Notes under the pieces: generated by a model
The model's database searches: none
What the model saw: only the letters and a program-made list of their open reading frames with translations
What the model was told of the DNA's origin: nothing
Assembly (NCBI GenBank): GCA_029338675.1
Contig: JAQYAV010000052.1
Coordinates: 26,326-90,325 of the forward strand
Length of the DNA stretch: 64,000 nucleotides
Source: Lachnospiraceae bacterium
GTDB lineage: Bacteria; Bacillota; Clostridia; Lachnospirales; Lachnospiraceae
Direction of reading: 5' to 3'
Shown here: positions 1 to 9,995 of the stretch, in pieces
Numbering within the stretch: the stretch's first letter is position 1
Layout: the number at the start of each line of letters is the position of its first letter
Translations under genes and position numbers: made by a program

Positions 1-324
1 CTTATGATTAAAGCTTTGGCAAATCAAAAAATAACAGGAAAATTAAAATATTTTGGTAATGCATGCTTAGCAATAATGCTTTCTGTAATTATTGTATTTG
101 TTGTTGCTTTTGTTACTTCAGTTCAAAAAAGAGCTTCTGATAAAGAAATCATTGATAATACTGATAGAAGAATTAATTTAGTTCATCCTTATCTTAATCT
201 TCTATATACAGAAGAGAAATACTCACCACAGTCTTCGGGCGATAGTTCTTCTGGAGGCGGAGGTGGAGGCGGCGGAGGCGGCGGAGGCGGCGGTGGTTCT
301 TCAGGTGGAGGACATAGCTTCTAA
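1..324 (+). CDS. C-terminal part of a TPM-domain (YgcG-like) membrane protein, 5' truncated by window edge
   Basis: Reading frame open to window start; one TM helix (NACLAIMLSVIIVFVVAFV) then Ser/Gly tail ending GGGGGSSGGGHSF, typical of TPM/YgcG family C-termini; TPM domain itself not in window. Confidence 0.55.
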   Translation, partial: LMIKALANQKITGKLKYFGNACLAIMLSVIIVFVVAFVTSVQKRASDKEIIDNTDRRINLVHPYLNLLYTEEKYSPQSSGDSSSGGGGGGGGGGGGGGGSSGGGHSF

Positions 325-345
325 GCCACTTATATTTTAATATGT

Positions 346-375
346 TTGACAAACATATGGGTGACATGATACTAT
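346..375 (+). promoter_or_regulatory. putative sigma-A promoter for riboswitch/CDF transcript
   Basis: TTGACA (346-351), 18 bp spacer, TACTAT (370-375), about 35 bp upstream of the aptamer. Confidence 0.55.
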
Positions 376-410
376 CTTAAAAATACTCTTTGCACTGCAT
401 ATTAATCTAC

Positions 411-510
411 AGTACAAACTGAGCAGGCAGTGGATATTATCATATCCATGTGGTCGGGCCTAATGAGGCAGCGGATGAAGAATTTAACATCTGTGGGACA
501 GTAGTTTACT
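411..510 (+). ncRNA. NiCo (czcD) riboswitch aptamer
   Basis: ACTGAGCAGGCAgTGGata..tatCCATGtgGTCGGGCctaatgaGGCAGCGGATGaag..CATCTGTGGGACAGT matches the NiCo riboswitch pattern (GAGCAGGCA-AUG / GCAGCCGGGC / AUCUGUGGGACAGU); located directly upstream of a CDF exporter. Confidence 0.9.
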
Positions 511-537
511 AATTGTTCCGCAGGTGTTTTTTATTTT
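487..537 (+). terminator. intrinsic terminator overlapping 3' part of NiCo aptamer (expression platform)
   Basis: acatctgtgggacag (487-501) pairs with ttgttccgcaggtgt (513-527) with a few GU pairs, followed by T-rich tract. Confidence 0.8.
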
Positions 538-650
538 TATGGAAATTGTTATTATATGTTTTAGATAGTTATGTAATAACTTTTACTATGTAGGAATAAT
601 ATAAATTATGTGTGTGTCATAGAGTTATCTTAAGAGTGGAGGTAACTATT

Positions 651-1556
651 ATGAAACAAAATGAAATAAAAAATAGTGAAGAACAGAATTTTAAGAAAGT
701 AGCAGTAAGGGTTTCAATAGTTAGTATTCTTGTTAATATAATTTTATCGTTGTTGAAGCTTATTGCAGGTATTTTAGCAAAATCAGGGGCGATGATTTCT
801 GACGCAGTTCATTCGGCATCTGATGTTTTTAGTACGATTATTGTAATGCTTGGTGTTACAATATCTAGTAAACAGTCAGATAAGGAGCATCCTTATGGTC
901 ATGATAGACTAGAATGTGTTGCATCAATTTTGCTTGCTACAGTTCTAGCATTTACTGGATTTGCAATTGGTTATAAAGGCTTTTGTAAGATAATAGAAGG
1001 CAATTATACTTTACTTGAAATACAAGGCATTCTTGCCTTATTCGCGGCAGTTTTATCTATAGTTGTTAAAGAATGGATGTATTGGTATACAAAAGCTGCA
1101 GCCAAGAAAATTAATTCAGGAGCCTTAATGGCAGATGCATGGCATCATAGATCAGATGCCCTTTCGTCTATAGGTGCATTTATTGGTATTCTTGGATCTA
1201 GAATGGGTTATCCAGTGTTAGATTCTGTTGCTAGTATAGTAATATGTTTATTTGTTGTTAAAGCTGCTTTTGATATATTTATGGATGCTGTTGATAAGAT
1301 GATTGATAAAGCTTGTCCAGAGGATATGGTAAAGCAGATGGAAAAGGTTATACTTGACTGTCAGGGAGTTTTGAAGATAGATGACATAAAGACAAGACTG
1401 TTTGGTGCCAAGATATATGTGGAAGTTGAGATAGCTGTTGAGGCAACAAAAACCTTGGTTGAGGGACATGATATTGCAGAGATTGTACATGACACTATTG
1501 AAAGAGAATTTATGGATGTAAAGCATTGTACGGTTCATGTTAATCCATTTTTATAA
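651..1556 (+). CDS. cation diffusion facilitator family transporter (likely Co/Ni/Zn-type exporter)
   Basis: CDF motifs SGAMISDAVHSASDVF, HPYGHDRLE, ADAWHHRSDALSS; start moved to ATG 651 with SD gtggaggt. Confidence 0.93.
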   Translation: MKQNEIKNSEEQNFKKVAVRVSIVSILVNIILSLLKLIAGILAKSGAMISDAVHSASDVFSTIIVMLGVTISSKQSDKEHPYGHDRLECVASILLATVLAFTGFAIGYKGFCKIIEGNYTLLEIQGILALFAAVLSIVVKEWMYWYTKAAAKKINSGALMADAWHHRSDALSSIGAFIGILGSRMGYPVLDSVASIVICLFVVKAAFDIFMDAVDKMIDKACPEDMVKQMEKVILDCQGVLKIDDIKTRLFGAKIYVEVEIAVEATKTLVEGHDIAEIVHDTIEREFMDVKHCTVHVNPFL

Positions 1557-1701
1557 AGAATATATATAAGTGATGTGAGAATTTCGCTTGTGACTTTCGT
1601 GTAATTTTTCACTTAATAATTTTAATATAAGGTGAAAATTTATAAGGTTAAAATATAAAAAACAAAGAATTTATTAGATTAGTTTAGAAAAATAAAAATC
1701 A

Positions 1702-1730
1702 TTGTATTATAGCATTTGATTTGATATAAT
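1702..1730 (+). promoter_or_regulatory. putative sigma-A promoter upstream of Hpt gene
   Basis: TTGTAT (1702-1707), 17 bp spacer, TATAAT (1725-1730). Confidence 0.5.
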
Positions 1731-1785
1731 TTATAAAGAATATGCCTAAAATAGTGAGATTGCACATTAAATAAAGGAGAATTAT

Positions 1786-2145
1786 ATGACACTTGAAGAA
1801 TGTTATAAGATGATAAATGGAGATTATAATGATGTTTTGTCGAGATTTCAAAAGGAAAGTCTTGTAGAAAGATTTTTACTTAAATTTCCAAATGATAAAA
1901 CTATGGAATTGCTTAAAAATGCAGTTGCAGAAAAAAATATTGAAGAGTCATTTAGAGCAGCTCATACATTAAAGGGCATTACAATTAATCTTTCATTAGG
2001 TGATTTAACAGTTGCTTCTACTAAACTTACAGACCAGCTCAAGCCTTGTGTAAGTGAGGCAGATCCAGAACTATTAGCTGATGTTGAAAGAGAATACGCA
2101 AAAGTAATCGAAACAATTAATGCATATATTAGTGAAAAACAATAA
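1786..2145 (+). CDS. Hpt (histidine phosphotransfer) domain protein
   Basis: 119 aa; EESFRAAHTLKGITINLSLGDL is the Hpt phospho-His motif. Confidence 0.88.
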   Translation: MTLEECYKMINGDYNDVLSRFQKESLVERFLLKFPNDKTMELLKNAVAEKNIEESFRAAHTLKGITINLSLGDLTVASTKLTDQLKPCVSEADPELLADVEREYAKVIETINAYISEKQ

Positions 2146-2168
2146 TTTTTGTGGAGAGAAAGATTAAT

Positions 2169-3584
2169 ATGGTGCAGTTTACAAATTTTTTAGTTAAATT
2201 AGACAATATAGTGTGGGGAGTTCCGTTAATGGTGTTAATTCTATTAGGTGGAATTTTGCTTACTGTACGACTTGGGATATTACAGGTTAGACGATTACCA
2301 CTTGCGTTAAAGTGGATGGTTAAAAACGAAGAGGGAGGAGATGGTGAAGTTACATCATTTGCGGCTCTTTGTACAGCGCTATCAGCAACAATTGGTACAG
2401 GTAACATCGTAGGTGTTGCAACAGCTGTGTGTGCTGGTGGTCCAGGTGCATTATTTTGGATGTTAGTAGCAGCTTTTTTTGGAATGGCAACAAAATATGC
2501 TGAAGGTGTATTGGCAGTAAAATATCGTGTGGTTGCTGAAGATGGACATTCTTTAGGAGGACCATTCTACTATATTGAAAAGGGTATGGGTTCTAAATGG
2601 AAATGGTTGGCAAAGCTTTTTGCTTTCTTCGGTGTAATGGTTGGTTTGCTTGGTATAGGAACAATAACTCAGGTTAATGGTATTGTTAATGCCCTTAAAA
2701 ATTTCTTTGATCCAAATGAAAATCATATGGTACATGTTCCTGTGATAGGAGATTATTCAATTGTAATAATAATTGGAGCTATTGTAGTTTCAGCTTGTGT
2801 TGCATTAGTTTTGATTGGTGGAATAAAGCGAATTTCAAATGTTGCTCAGGTTGTTGTGCCATTTATGGCTATAATTTATGTATTTTTCTGTGTTGTTTTA
2901 CTTGTAACAAATGCTTCTCTTATTCCAGATGCTATTAAGGTAATTGTTAAGGGTGCATTTAATCCAAGTGCTGTTACTGGTGGTATTGTTGGTACATTTA
3001 TTGTTGCAATGCAAATGGGTGTTGCGAGAGGTATTTTCTCTAATGAGGCTGGATTAGGTTCTGCTCCTATAGCAGCTGCTGCAGCAAAGACTAATGAACC
3101 GGTTCGTCAAGGCTTAGTTTCAATGACAGGTACATTTATTGATACAATTGTTATTTGTACAATGACAGGATTATCTATTGTAATGACAAGTGCTTGGCAG
3201 GTAGAGGGTCTTGAGGGAGTACAGGTTACTACATATGCATTCCAGAAGGGATTGCCATTTCCGGCACAGATTTCATCCTTTGTGTTAATGATTTGTTTAG
3301 TATTTTTTGCTTTTACAACAATATTAGGATGGGACTACTATTCTGAAAGGTGTTTGGAATATCTTGTTGGCGGACAGAAGAAATCTATTATGGTATATAG
3401 ATGGTTATATATTTTGGTTGTATTCATCGGACCATTTCTTACTGTTTCTGCAGTATGGACTATAGCCGATATTGCTAATGGTTTAATGGCAATTCCTAAT
3501 ATGATTGCTATTTTTGCTCTTAGTGGCGTGGTAGTCAAGGAAACAAAGGATTTTTTTGATAGACACAATAATAAGATGATGTAA
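2169..3584 (+). CDS. alanine/glycine:cation (sodium) symporter family protein
   Basis: AGCS motifs FAALCTALSATIGTGNIVGVATA, GIFSNEAGLGSAPIAAAAAKT; ATG 2169 preceded by ggagaga. Confidence 0.92.
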   Translation: MVQFTNFLVKLDNIVWGVPLMVLILLGGILLTVRLGILQVRRLPLALKWMVKNEEGGDGEVTSFAALCTALSATIGTGNIVGVATAVCAGGPGALFWMLVAAFFGMATKYAEGVLAVKYRVVAEDGHSLGGPFYYIEKGMGSKWKWLAKLFAFFGVMVGLLGIGTITQVNGIVNALKNFFDPNENHMVHVPVIGDYSIVIIIGAIVVSACVALVLIGGIKRISNVAQVVVPFMAIIYVFFCVVLLVTNASLIPDAIKVIVKGAFNPSAVTGGIVGTFIVAMQMGVARGIFSNEAGLGSAPIAAAAAKTNEPVRQGLVSMTGTFIDTIVICTMTGLSIVMTSAWQVEGLEGVQVTTYAFQKGLPFPAQISSFVLMICLVFFAFTTILGWDYYSERCLEYLVGGQKKSIMVYRWLYILVVFIGPFLTVSAVWTIADIANGLMAIPNMIAIFALSGVVVKETKDFFDRHNNKMM

Positions 3585-3657
3585 TATTATATTGTTATTA
3601 TGCCGATAATAAAATGAGGAATAGTTTATGCTTAGGTATTGTGGGGTGACTGAATAT

Positions 3658-4260
3658 ATGAAAAAAATAAAAAACAAAGGTTTTACATTAGTTGAGTTAA
3701 TTGTTGTTTTGGTTATTTTGGGAATCTTAGCTGCAATACTGGTTCCTGCATTGCTTGGTTATATTGATAGGGCGAAGGAATCAAAGTACATTCTTAATGG
3801 CAAAAATATAATAGAAGCTTCTCAAGCAAAATTTATAGATGCATATGTTGTTGGCAAGATAAATGGCGTTAGTGAATCAAAACTTACAAGAAATCAAGAT
3901 GTTAATTTAGTAAATACAAAGTTTGCAAAGGATATACTTAAGATTGCAGATGATAAACCATATATGACTATTTTTGGTGTGGGAGATTATGATTCATATG
4001 CAAAGAGCACTGATCCTAGCATTGCACACAGGGCATTTACAGTTTATTTTGTAGTTTATTGGGAAAATAAAAACGTTGATCCAATATTTTTTGATGGAAC
4101 AAAATGGACTCATGAATATCCTTGGCCAGGAACAAAAATGAACACATTTAAAGTAAAAGGTGAAGATATTAAATTACAGTTTTATTTTTTGACAGCACCT
4201 TCTAATAATCTGTCAAATAATTGGAATGAACTTAAAAAGAAAATTAACGTTGTTCAATAA
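3658..4260 (+). CDS. type IV pilin-like / prepilin-type N-methylation domain protein
   Basis: MKKIKNKG|FTLVELIVVLVILGILAAILVPALLGYI prepilin leader and hydrophobic helix; start at 3628 also possible. Confidence 0.9.
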   Translation: MKKIKNKGFTLVELIVVLVILGILAAILVPALLGYIDRAKESKYILNGKNIIEASQAKFIDAYVVGKINGVSESKLTRNQDVNLVNTKFAKDILKIADDKPYMTIFGVGDYDSYAKSTDPSIAHRAFTVYFVVYWENKNVDPIFFDGTKWTHEYPWPGTKMNTFKVKGEDIKLQFYFLTAPSNNLSNNWNELKKKINVVQ

Positions 4261-4277
4261 TATATAATTATGTTATT

Positions 4278-4337
4278 AAGAACTTATAGATGAAGAGGCT
4301 GTCGCTACCAGTTTTGTAATTTATAGGTTCTTTTTTT
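4278..4337 (+). terminator. rho-independent terminator
   Basis: aagaacttata ... ttataggttctt followed by ttttttt. Confidence 0.7.
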
Positions 4338-4501
4338 ATGAAGTAGATAATAATAAACAATCAAATTATTGTCATTTGTGACAAAAAGACAAATGATTTT
4401 TTTTACTATTAAAAACGCCTTATTTTTCTAAATAATTAATGAATATGGTATAATACTAATGTCGGTATTTATTCTAAAAAGGGGAGTGAGAGCTGCTACT
4501 A

Positions 4502-4606
4502 GCGTTTAAAATATCCCAAAATATTGGTAAGCAATTTGATCCAAAGTTTGCAGAGATTATGCTTACAATAATAGATGAGGATAGCGAATATAATTATCAT
4601 GAATAG
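4502..4606 (+). pseudogene. C-terminal remnant of an HD-GYP/phosphodiesterase-like signalling protein
   Basis: No start codon; frame reads AFKISQNIGKQFDPKFAEIMLTIIDEDSEYNYHE*, resembling the C-terminus (G.QFDP.. .IM..IID.D..Y..) of clostridial HD domain response-regulator/PDE proteins; stop codon upstream in frame. Confidence 0.5.
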
Positions 4607-4739
4607 TTCACAACATGATATATATATGTTACAATAATAAGGTATGTCAAAATATAAATATTAGTACATTAGACGTAGAGAATATATTGTTTGGCTAATG
4701 TATAATTACAATATATTTTTAATAAGGAGAAATATATAT

Positions 4740-6290
4740 ATGAATTATAAAATTGATGCACAAAGTTGGAAGAGTGGAATGAAGGAATTTAGAGAAAAAA
4801 CTGCTATGTTCTATAGTGGGGAACTCTCTAAGAATGAGTATAAAGGCTTTTCAGGAAGATATGGCAGCTATGCACAAAAGGATGGAAAATCAAGTATGCT
4901 TCGCCTTCGTATGACAGCTGGCGTTGTTACTAAAGAAAAGCTTGCTTTTATTGCAGCTTCAATTAGAAAATATAATGTTAACAAAGTGCATTTTACTACA
5001 TGCGAAACTATTCAGCTTCATAATTTACATCAGGAAGAGTTATGTAAGATTATGGAGAATGCTTTAGATGTTGGAATAGTTACTATGGGTGGCGGTGGAG
5101 ATTTCCCACGTAATGTTATGTGTTCACCATTGTCAGGAATCGACAAGGATGAGTATTTTGATGTTATGCCTTATGCAAAAGAAGCTGCTGAATATTTAAT
5201 GAATTTTATTGATGCTGAAAAGATGCCAAGAAAATTAAAGGTATGCTTTTCAAATTCACCATCAAATGTTCCTCATGCAACATATAGAGATTTGGGATTT
5301 GTTGCCACTTCAGAAGGCAAATTTGATGTATATAGCGCAGGCGGACTTGGTAACAATCCAAAATTTGGTGTTAAGGTTGCAGAAGGAATTGAGCCGGATA
5401 TGATTTTGTATTATATTAAGGCAATGTGGTTAACGTTTTGTGCATATGGTGATTATGAAAACAGAGCCAAGGCGCGTACTAGATATATTCAGGAAAAACT
5501 AGGTGGAGCAGAAGAATATAAGAAGGCATATTTGGAAAAATTAGAGCAGGTATTTGCATCAAGAGAGGAATTAAAAATTTCTATTTCAACTCCAGTGCTT
5601 TCTAAAACATCAGATGGTTCAACGGTTTCTGATAGAAGAGTAATAGAGCAAAAACAATCAGGTCTTTATACGGTTATATGGCATCCAATTGGAGGCATGC
5701 CTTCTGTTGAAAGCTTATGTAGCTTAAGTGATACTATTGCAGATATGGATGCAGTTGAAATAAGATTATCTAGCGATGAAACTGCATATATTGTTAATTT
5801 AACTGGAGCTGAAGCTAAAAAGGTTTTAGAGGTAACAAAAGAGACAGCTAATACGCTTTTTGAAACTAGTGTAAGCTGTATTGGTTCTAGTATTTGCCAG
5901 GTTGGCGTTCGCGATTCCCAGGCGTTACTTAACGCATGTGTTAAGGCTGTAAGAGAAGCTAATGTTGCAGATGGTGCGCTACCACAGATTCATATTTCAG
6001 GCTGTCCTTCTTCATGTGGCACACATCAAACTGGCAAAATTGGTTTTAGAGGTGGTATGAAGAAGGTGGATGGAGTAGTTTGTGAAGCCTTCGTTCTTTA
6101 TGTAAATGGATGCCATTTGCAAGGACAAGAAAGAATGGGTAGAGAGGTTGGCACTATCTTAACTGAAAAAATACCAGAATTCTTGGTTAGACTTGGTAAA
6201 ATGGTTGAGACTACTGGCTTGGATTTTAATGCTTGGTTTGATAAAAATGAAGATGAATTTGATATGCTAGCAAATAAGTATACTGCATAA
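4740..6290 (+). CDS. nitrite/sulfite reductase (siroheme/4Fe-4S) family protein
   Basis: Siroheme-4Fe4S cysteine motifs CIGSSICQVGV and HISGCPSSCGTHQTGKIGFRGG; start ATG 4740 with SD aaggaga. Confidence 0.88.
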   Translation: MNYKIDAQSWKSGMKEFREKTAMFYSGELSKNEYKGFSGRYGSYAQKDGKSSMLRLRMTAGVVTKEKLAFIAASIRKYNVNKVHFTTCETIQLHNLHQEELCKIMENALDVGIVTMGGGGDFPRNVMCSPLSGIDKDEYFDVMPYAKEAAEYLMNFIDAEKMPRKLKVCFSNSPSNVPHATYRDLGFVATSEGKFDVYSAGGLGNNPKFGVKVAEGIEPDMILYYIKAMWLTFCAYGDYENRAKARTRYIQEKLGGAEEYKKAYLEKLEQVFASREELKISISTPVLSKTSDGSTVSDRRVIEQKQSGLYTVIWHPIGGMPSVESLCSLSDTIADMDAVEIRLSSDETAYIVNLTGAEAKKVLEVTKETANTLFETSVSCIGSSICQVGVRDSQALLNACVKAVREANVADGALPQIHISGCPSSCGTHQTGKIGFRGGMKKVDGVVCEAFVLYVNGCHLQGQERMGREVGTILTEKIPEFLVRLGKMVETTGLDFNAWFDKNEDEFDMLANKYTA

Positions 6291-6386
6291 ATTTATTTTC
6301 TTAAAAATGTGTTGATATAAGCTATTTATCGGCTAAGAGCGTTAGTTTTTTATATGCTAATGTGTAATTTGATTGGGGTTTTTTGT

Positions 6387-7331
6387 ATGAAAAAGATATC
6401 TATAGTTGTTTCAGTTTATAATGAGGAAGAGGTTCTTCCTAAGTTCTACAATGCATTTGAAGAATTTAAGAAGAATATTTCTTGGGATTATGAATTGGTA
6501 TTTGTTAATGATGGAAGTGTAGATAATAGTATTAATCTTTTAAGAGGCTTTGCAAAAAAAGACGATAAGGTTAAAGTTATTGATTTTTCAAGAAATTTTG
6601 GCCATGAGGCGGCCATGATTGCTGGTATTGATAATGCATCAGGTGATGGAATTGTTTGTATGGATGCTGATTTGCAACATCCGTTAGAAAGTGTTGTGGA
6701 TATAATAAACAAATTTGAAGAGGGATATGAAGTAATTAGCATGGTTAGAGTGTCTAATGAATCAGCAGGATTAATTAAGAATATTACTTCAAAGGCATTT
6801 TATAAAATTGTTAATTTGCTTTCTGACCAAGCTGCATTTGAAGAAAATGCTTCAGACTTCTTTGCGATTAATAATAAAGTTGCTGATGTGTTAAGAGATA
6901 ATTATAGAGAAAAAATTAGATTTTTGAGAGGTTATGTTCAAAGTGTTGGATATAATAAGACAACATTGTCGTATGTAGCAGCTAAAAGAGCTGGTGGAAA
7001 GAGCCACTATAGTATTAAGAAACTATTTAAGTTTTCTGTCTCAACTATAGTATCATTTTCTGACTTTCCGCTTAAGCTTGGAATATATGCAGGTTTATTA
7101 AGTGCATTGGCAGGTCTTGCTGTGTTAGTTTATACATTATTCACTTATCATGATGCACCTAGTGGTTATGCAACTATTGTTATATTGATATGCTTCTTGT
7201 TTTCAGTGATGTTCGTTATTATTGGAATAATAGGAGAGTATATAGCAGTACTATTTGCTGAGCTAAAAGACAGGCCTATATATATTGTGAGTAAAAAGAT
7301 TAATTTTGATAACGAGAATATAGAAAAATAA
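6387..7331 (+). CDS. GT2-family glycosyltransferase, DPMS/GtrB-like, two C-terminal TM helices
   Basis: ISIVVSVYNEEEVLPKF, DADLQHP, C-terminal two TMs; start ATG 6387. Confidence 0.88.
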   Translation: MKKISIVVSVYNEEEVLPKFYNAFEEFKKNISWDYELVFVNDGSVDNSINLLRGFAKKDDKVKVIDFSRNFGHEAAMIAGIDNASGDGIVCMDADLQHPLESVVDIINKFEEGYEVISMVRVSNESAGLIKNITSKAFYKIVNLLSDQAAFEENASDFFAINNKVADVLRDNYREKIRFLRGYVQSVGYNKTTLSYVAAKRAGGKSHYSIKKLFKFSVSTIVSFSDFPLKLGIYAGLLSALAGLAVLVYTLFTYHDAPSGYATIVILICFLFSVMFVIIGIIGEYIAVLFAELKDRPIYIVSKKINFDNENIEK

Positions 7332-7403
7332 TAAAATAAAAATATAAAAAACATAATAAAAAATATAAAAAATATAAAAAATATAAAAAAACATAATAAA
7401 AAA
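7326..7403. repeat. AT-only low-complexity tandem repeat (aatataaaa-type units)
   Basis: Near-uninterrupted (ataaaaa/tataaaaa) repeats between GT2 and terminator. Confidence 0.8.
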
Positions 7404-7467
7404 GAGGCAGTCGCTTTAAACTTTGAAAATTAATGAATTTCAAATCGTTTAAACGAGGCCTCTTTTT
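7401..7467. terminator. long hairpin terminator between convergent genes
   Basis: aaagaggcagtcgctttaaac / gtttaaacgaggcctcttt with inner tttgaaa-tttcaaa pairing, T tract on + side. Confidence 0.8.
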
Positions 7468-7566
7468 ATGTAATAAATACTATGCTTATTCTGATTTTAT
7501 TATTATATATAGATTGCTATGACCACACAAGCTAAATATAAAGATTGACTATTTAATTAAATGACT

Positions 7567-9747
7567 TTACAGCTTGAAATTATGCAATACATCAATAAGG
7601 TGATCAGCTTTAGCTTGTAGCTGTTGTGCTGAATGCTCAAGTTCATTTGTCGCTGAAAGCTGAGTTTGGGTTTTGCTATATACTGTTGATGAGCTCGCTG
7701 CTGTCTTTGCTGAAACATCTGATATACTTTCAATTGAATTAAGTGTTTCGTTTCTTGAGCCATCCATTGTTTGCACATTAAGAACGATAGTCTCTAGTGC
7801 TTTAATAAGATTTTCTATTTGAATCTCAATTTGTCTGAAGGATGTAGTAGTATCAGAAACAACTCCTGTTTGAGAGAATACTGCAGCTTCAGCTTCTCTT
7901 GCAATATTACATACATTGCCAGTTTTATCAACAATTTCATCAATTAATACTGATATCTGTCCAGCTGCATCCATACATTGTTCAGATAGCTTTCTAATTT
8001 CATCTGCAACAATTGCAAATCCTCTTCCAGCATCTCCAGCACGAGCAGCTTCAATAGAAGCATTAAGTGAAAGTAATTTTGTTTCTTCTGAAATATCATT
8101 TATTGCATTAATAATATTACTAATTGAATTAGACTTTTTCTCCAACTCTTCTATTGCTGAGATTACGTTGTGTGTAATAGCAGTAGTAGAAGTAGCACTT
8201 TCCATAAGAATATTTACTGATTGGATACCCTGTAATATTGTTTTTCCCGTTTGATTAGTTAATTCTTCAATAGTTTGTGTATTTGTACTAACGTTGTTGA
8301 TTTTACCTGAAAGAGAATCCATTTGTTTTAGGCAATCTGCAGAGCCTGTATCAAGCATATTAATACCAACTTCAATTTCAGATACAGCATTTTGAATATC
8401 AGCTGAAGTTTCTGTAAAAGTAGCAGCAGTTTCAGCAACGTGAGATGCAGCATGATTTAGATCCATACTAACTGCATTTACTTCTTCGATTAATTCTCTC
8501 ATTTGATATACAGTTCGATTAACTCCTTCACATAATAATCCGAATTCGTCATTTGCTTTTGATTTCAAAGTAACTGTAAAATCACCATTTGCAACTTTAC
8601 GTAACTGATGAAGAATATAATTTACAACCTTTGAAATGTGTCTAGAAAGTCTTAATCCAAAGAAGAGTGCAACAATTGTACTAACTATCATTAAAATAAT
8701 TGACAACCTCTTGATAGCACTTGCTTGTGAGATTATATTCTTCTCTGGAATAAGGGTAGCTACCATTGTGTTTCCTGCTTCAATCTTACTATATATAAAG
8801 AGATTTGATTTACCATTAATTGTAACTGTATCAGAACCAGAGGTTTCTTCGGAGACAATAGCTTTTTCATAGAATGAAGTACCATATACTCTTGTAGAAT
8901 CTAAACTAACTTCTTCGTTAGAGTAAAATTCTTTACCATCTGATGTTATGAATAAAACATATCCATTTTTTCCAGGATCTAATTCATTCATAATGCTTCT
9001 TATGTATGCCTCGTCAATATCAACAAATAAACATTGATCATTCTTTTGCATGTTGTGAGCAATTCGCATACTATATGTAGCATCTGGTATTTCAAGAGCT
9101 TCATCAATTGTAGAATCTTTTCCTAGCACAAACCATTCAGTATTGTTTTCTTTGATGGTTTTTCCTACATCAAAACCAGTAAAAATACTGTATGCATTAT
9201 CAGGTAGAGTAGCTTTTCCGTTGCTCTTTAATGTTTTTCCATCGTCTGAAATAATATATACATCTGAAAGCTTTGTATCTAAACCAACATCAACATTTAA
9301 GGTTTTATTAATTGCATTTCTTATATTACCTTCTTCGTAAGAGTCTAGATTTCCACTAAAATATGCTTTTGCATCTTTATCAACTAAGTAAGCCTTATAT
9401 TTGTCCATTTCGCTTGATATAACCATTGTAATATACTTTTGAAGCATATTTGTAGTTTGGCTTACTGAATTTGTATATTGCTTTATTATTGCGTTTGATG
9501 CCTTATTATATGAACCAAGCCCCAAAGCTATAATACAAATAATTGGTATAGCATAAGAGAAGAGCAGCTTAAAGGTAATAGTTTTAAGTAATGGTATTTT
9601 GCTTGTTTTAAGCTTATCAGTTGGTTGATGGTTTGACGAAGAAGTATTACTTTCCTCGTATGACTCAAGGACTTCAATAAATGAATTATTGCTATTTTCA
9701 GAGAGAATATTATCTTGTACTTTGTCTTCGTTTGTATTGGTATTCAT
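7567..9747 (-). CDS. methyl-accepting chemotaxis protein (dCache-like sensor, HAMP, MCP signalling domain)
   Basis: MCP hairpin tip [39 protein letters not shown]; two TMs flanking a ~270 aa extracellular region; start at 9747 with SD AGGAGGG. Confidence 0.95.
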   Translation of the reverse strand: MNTNTNEDKVQDNILSENSNNSFIEVLESYEESNTSSSNHQPTDKLKTSKIPLLKTITFKLLFSYAIPIICIIALGLGSYNKASNAIIKQYTNSVSQTTNMLQKYITMVISSEMDKYKAYLVDKDAKAYFSGNLDSYEEGNIRNAINKTLNVDVGLDTKLSDVYIISDDGKTLKSNGKATLPDNAYSIFTGFDVGKTIKENNTEWFVLGKDSTIDEALEIPDATYSMRIAHNMQKNDQCLFVDIDEAYIRSIMNELDPGKNGYVLFITSDGKEFYSNEEVSLDSTRVYGTSFYEKAIVSEETSGSDTVTINGKSNLFIYSKIEAGNTMVATLIPEKNIISQASAIKRLSIILMIVSTIVALFFGLRLSRHISKVVNYILHQLRKVANGDFTVTLKSKANDEFGLLCEGVNRTVYQMRELIEEVNAVSMDLNHAASHVAETAATFTETSADIQNAVSEIEVGINMLDTGSADCLKQMDSLSGKINNVSTNTQTIEELTNQTGKTILQGIQSVNILMESATSTTAITHNVISAIEELEKKSNSISNIINAINDISEETKLLSLNASIEAARAGDAGRGFAIVADEIRKLSEQCMDAAGQISVLIDEIVDKTGNVCNIAREAEAAVFSQTGVVSDTTTSFRQIEIQIENLIKALETIVLNVQTMDGSRNETLNSIESISDVSAKTAASSSTVYSKTQTQLSATNELEHSAQQLQAKADHLIDVLHNFKL

Positions 9748-9787
9748 ATTAAGCCCTCCTTGAATAGTAAGTTTATATATATAAAAA

Positions 9788-9816
9788 ATTATACTACTTT
9801 TTTGGCTTCTAAACAA
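9788..9816 (-). promoter_or_regulatory. putative promoter for chemoreceptor gene
   Basis: Reverse strand TTGTTT, 17 bp, TATAAT. Confidence 0.45.
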
Positions 9817-9995
9817 TGATTTTTATAAATTAAAATTGTATAAATCTACTTGATTCTGTTATAAAATAACTTAGTTTAAATAATAAATTCTTTTAGTAGT
9901 AATACGTGATTATTTGATTGAATTACAATGATTTTTTTGATAAAATATACGTATGTTATGAACGAAAATACTACTGATAGGAAGGGGGGATTTTT

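Noticed and set aside
1248-1538. Antisense ORF (96 aa) inside the CDF gene
   Set aside because: Lies wholly opposite a well-supported CDS; composition matches reverse-strand translation of AT-rich coding DNA
1567-1615. aagtga...tcactt hairpin after the CDF gene as terminator
   Set aside because: Stem is short and interrupted, and there is no clear T tract
7326-7403. Regular AT repeat resembling a CRISPR or satellite array
   Set aside because: Only A/T low-complexity units with no unique spacers; slippage product beside a terminator
8636-8872. Forward-strand ORFs inside the chemoreceptor gene
   Set aside because: Antisense to a strong MCP CDS, with no SD or recognisable domains
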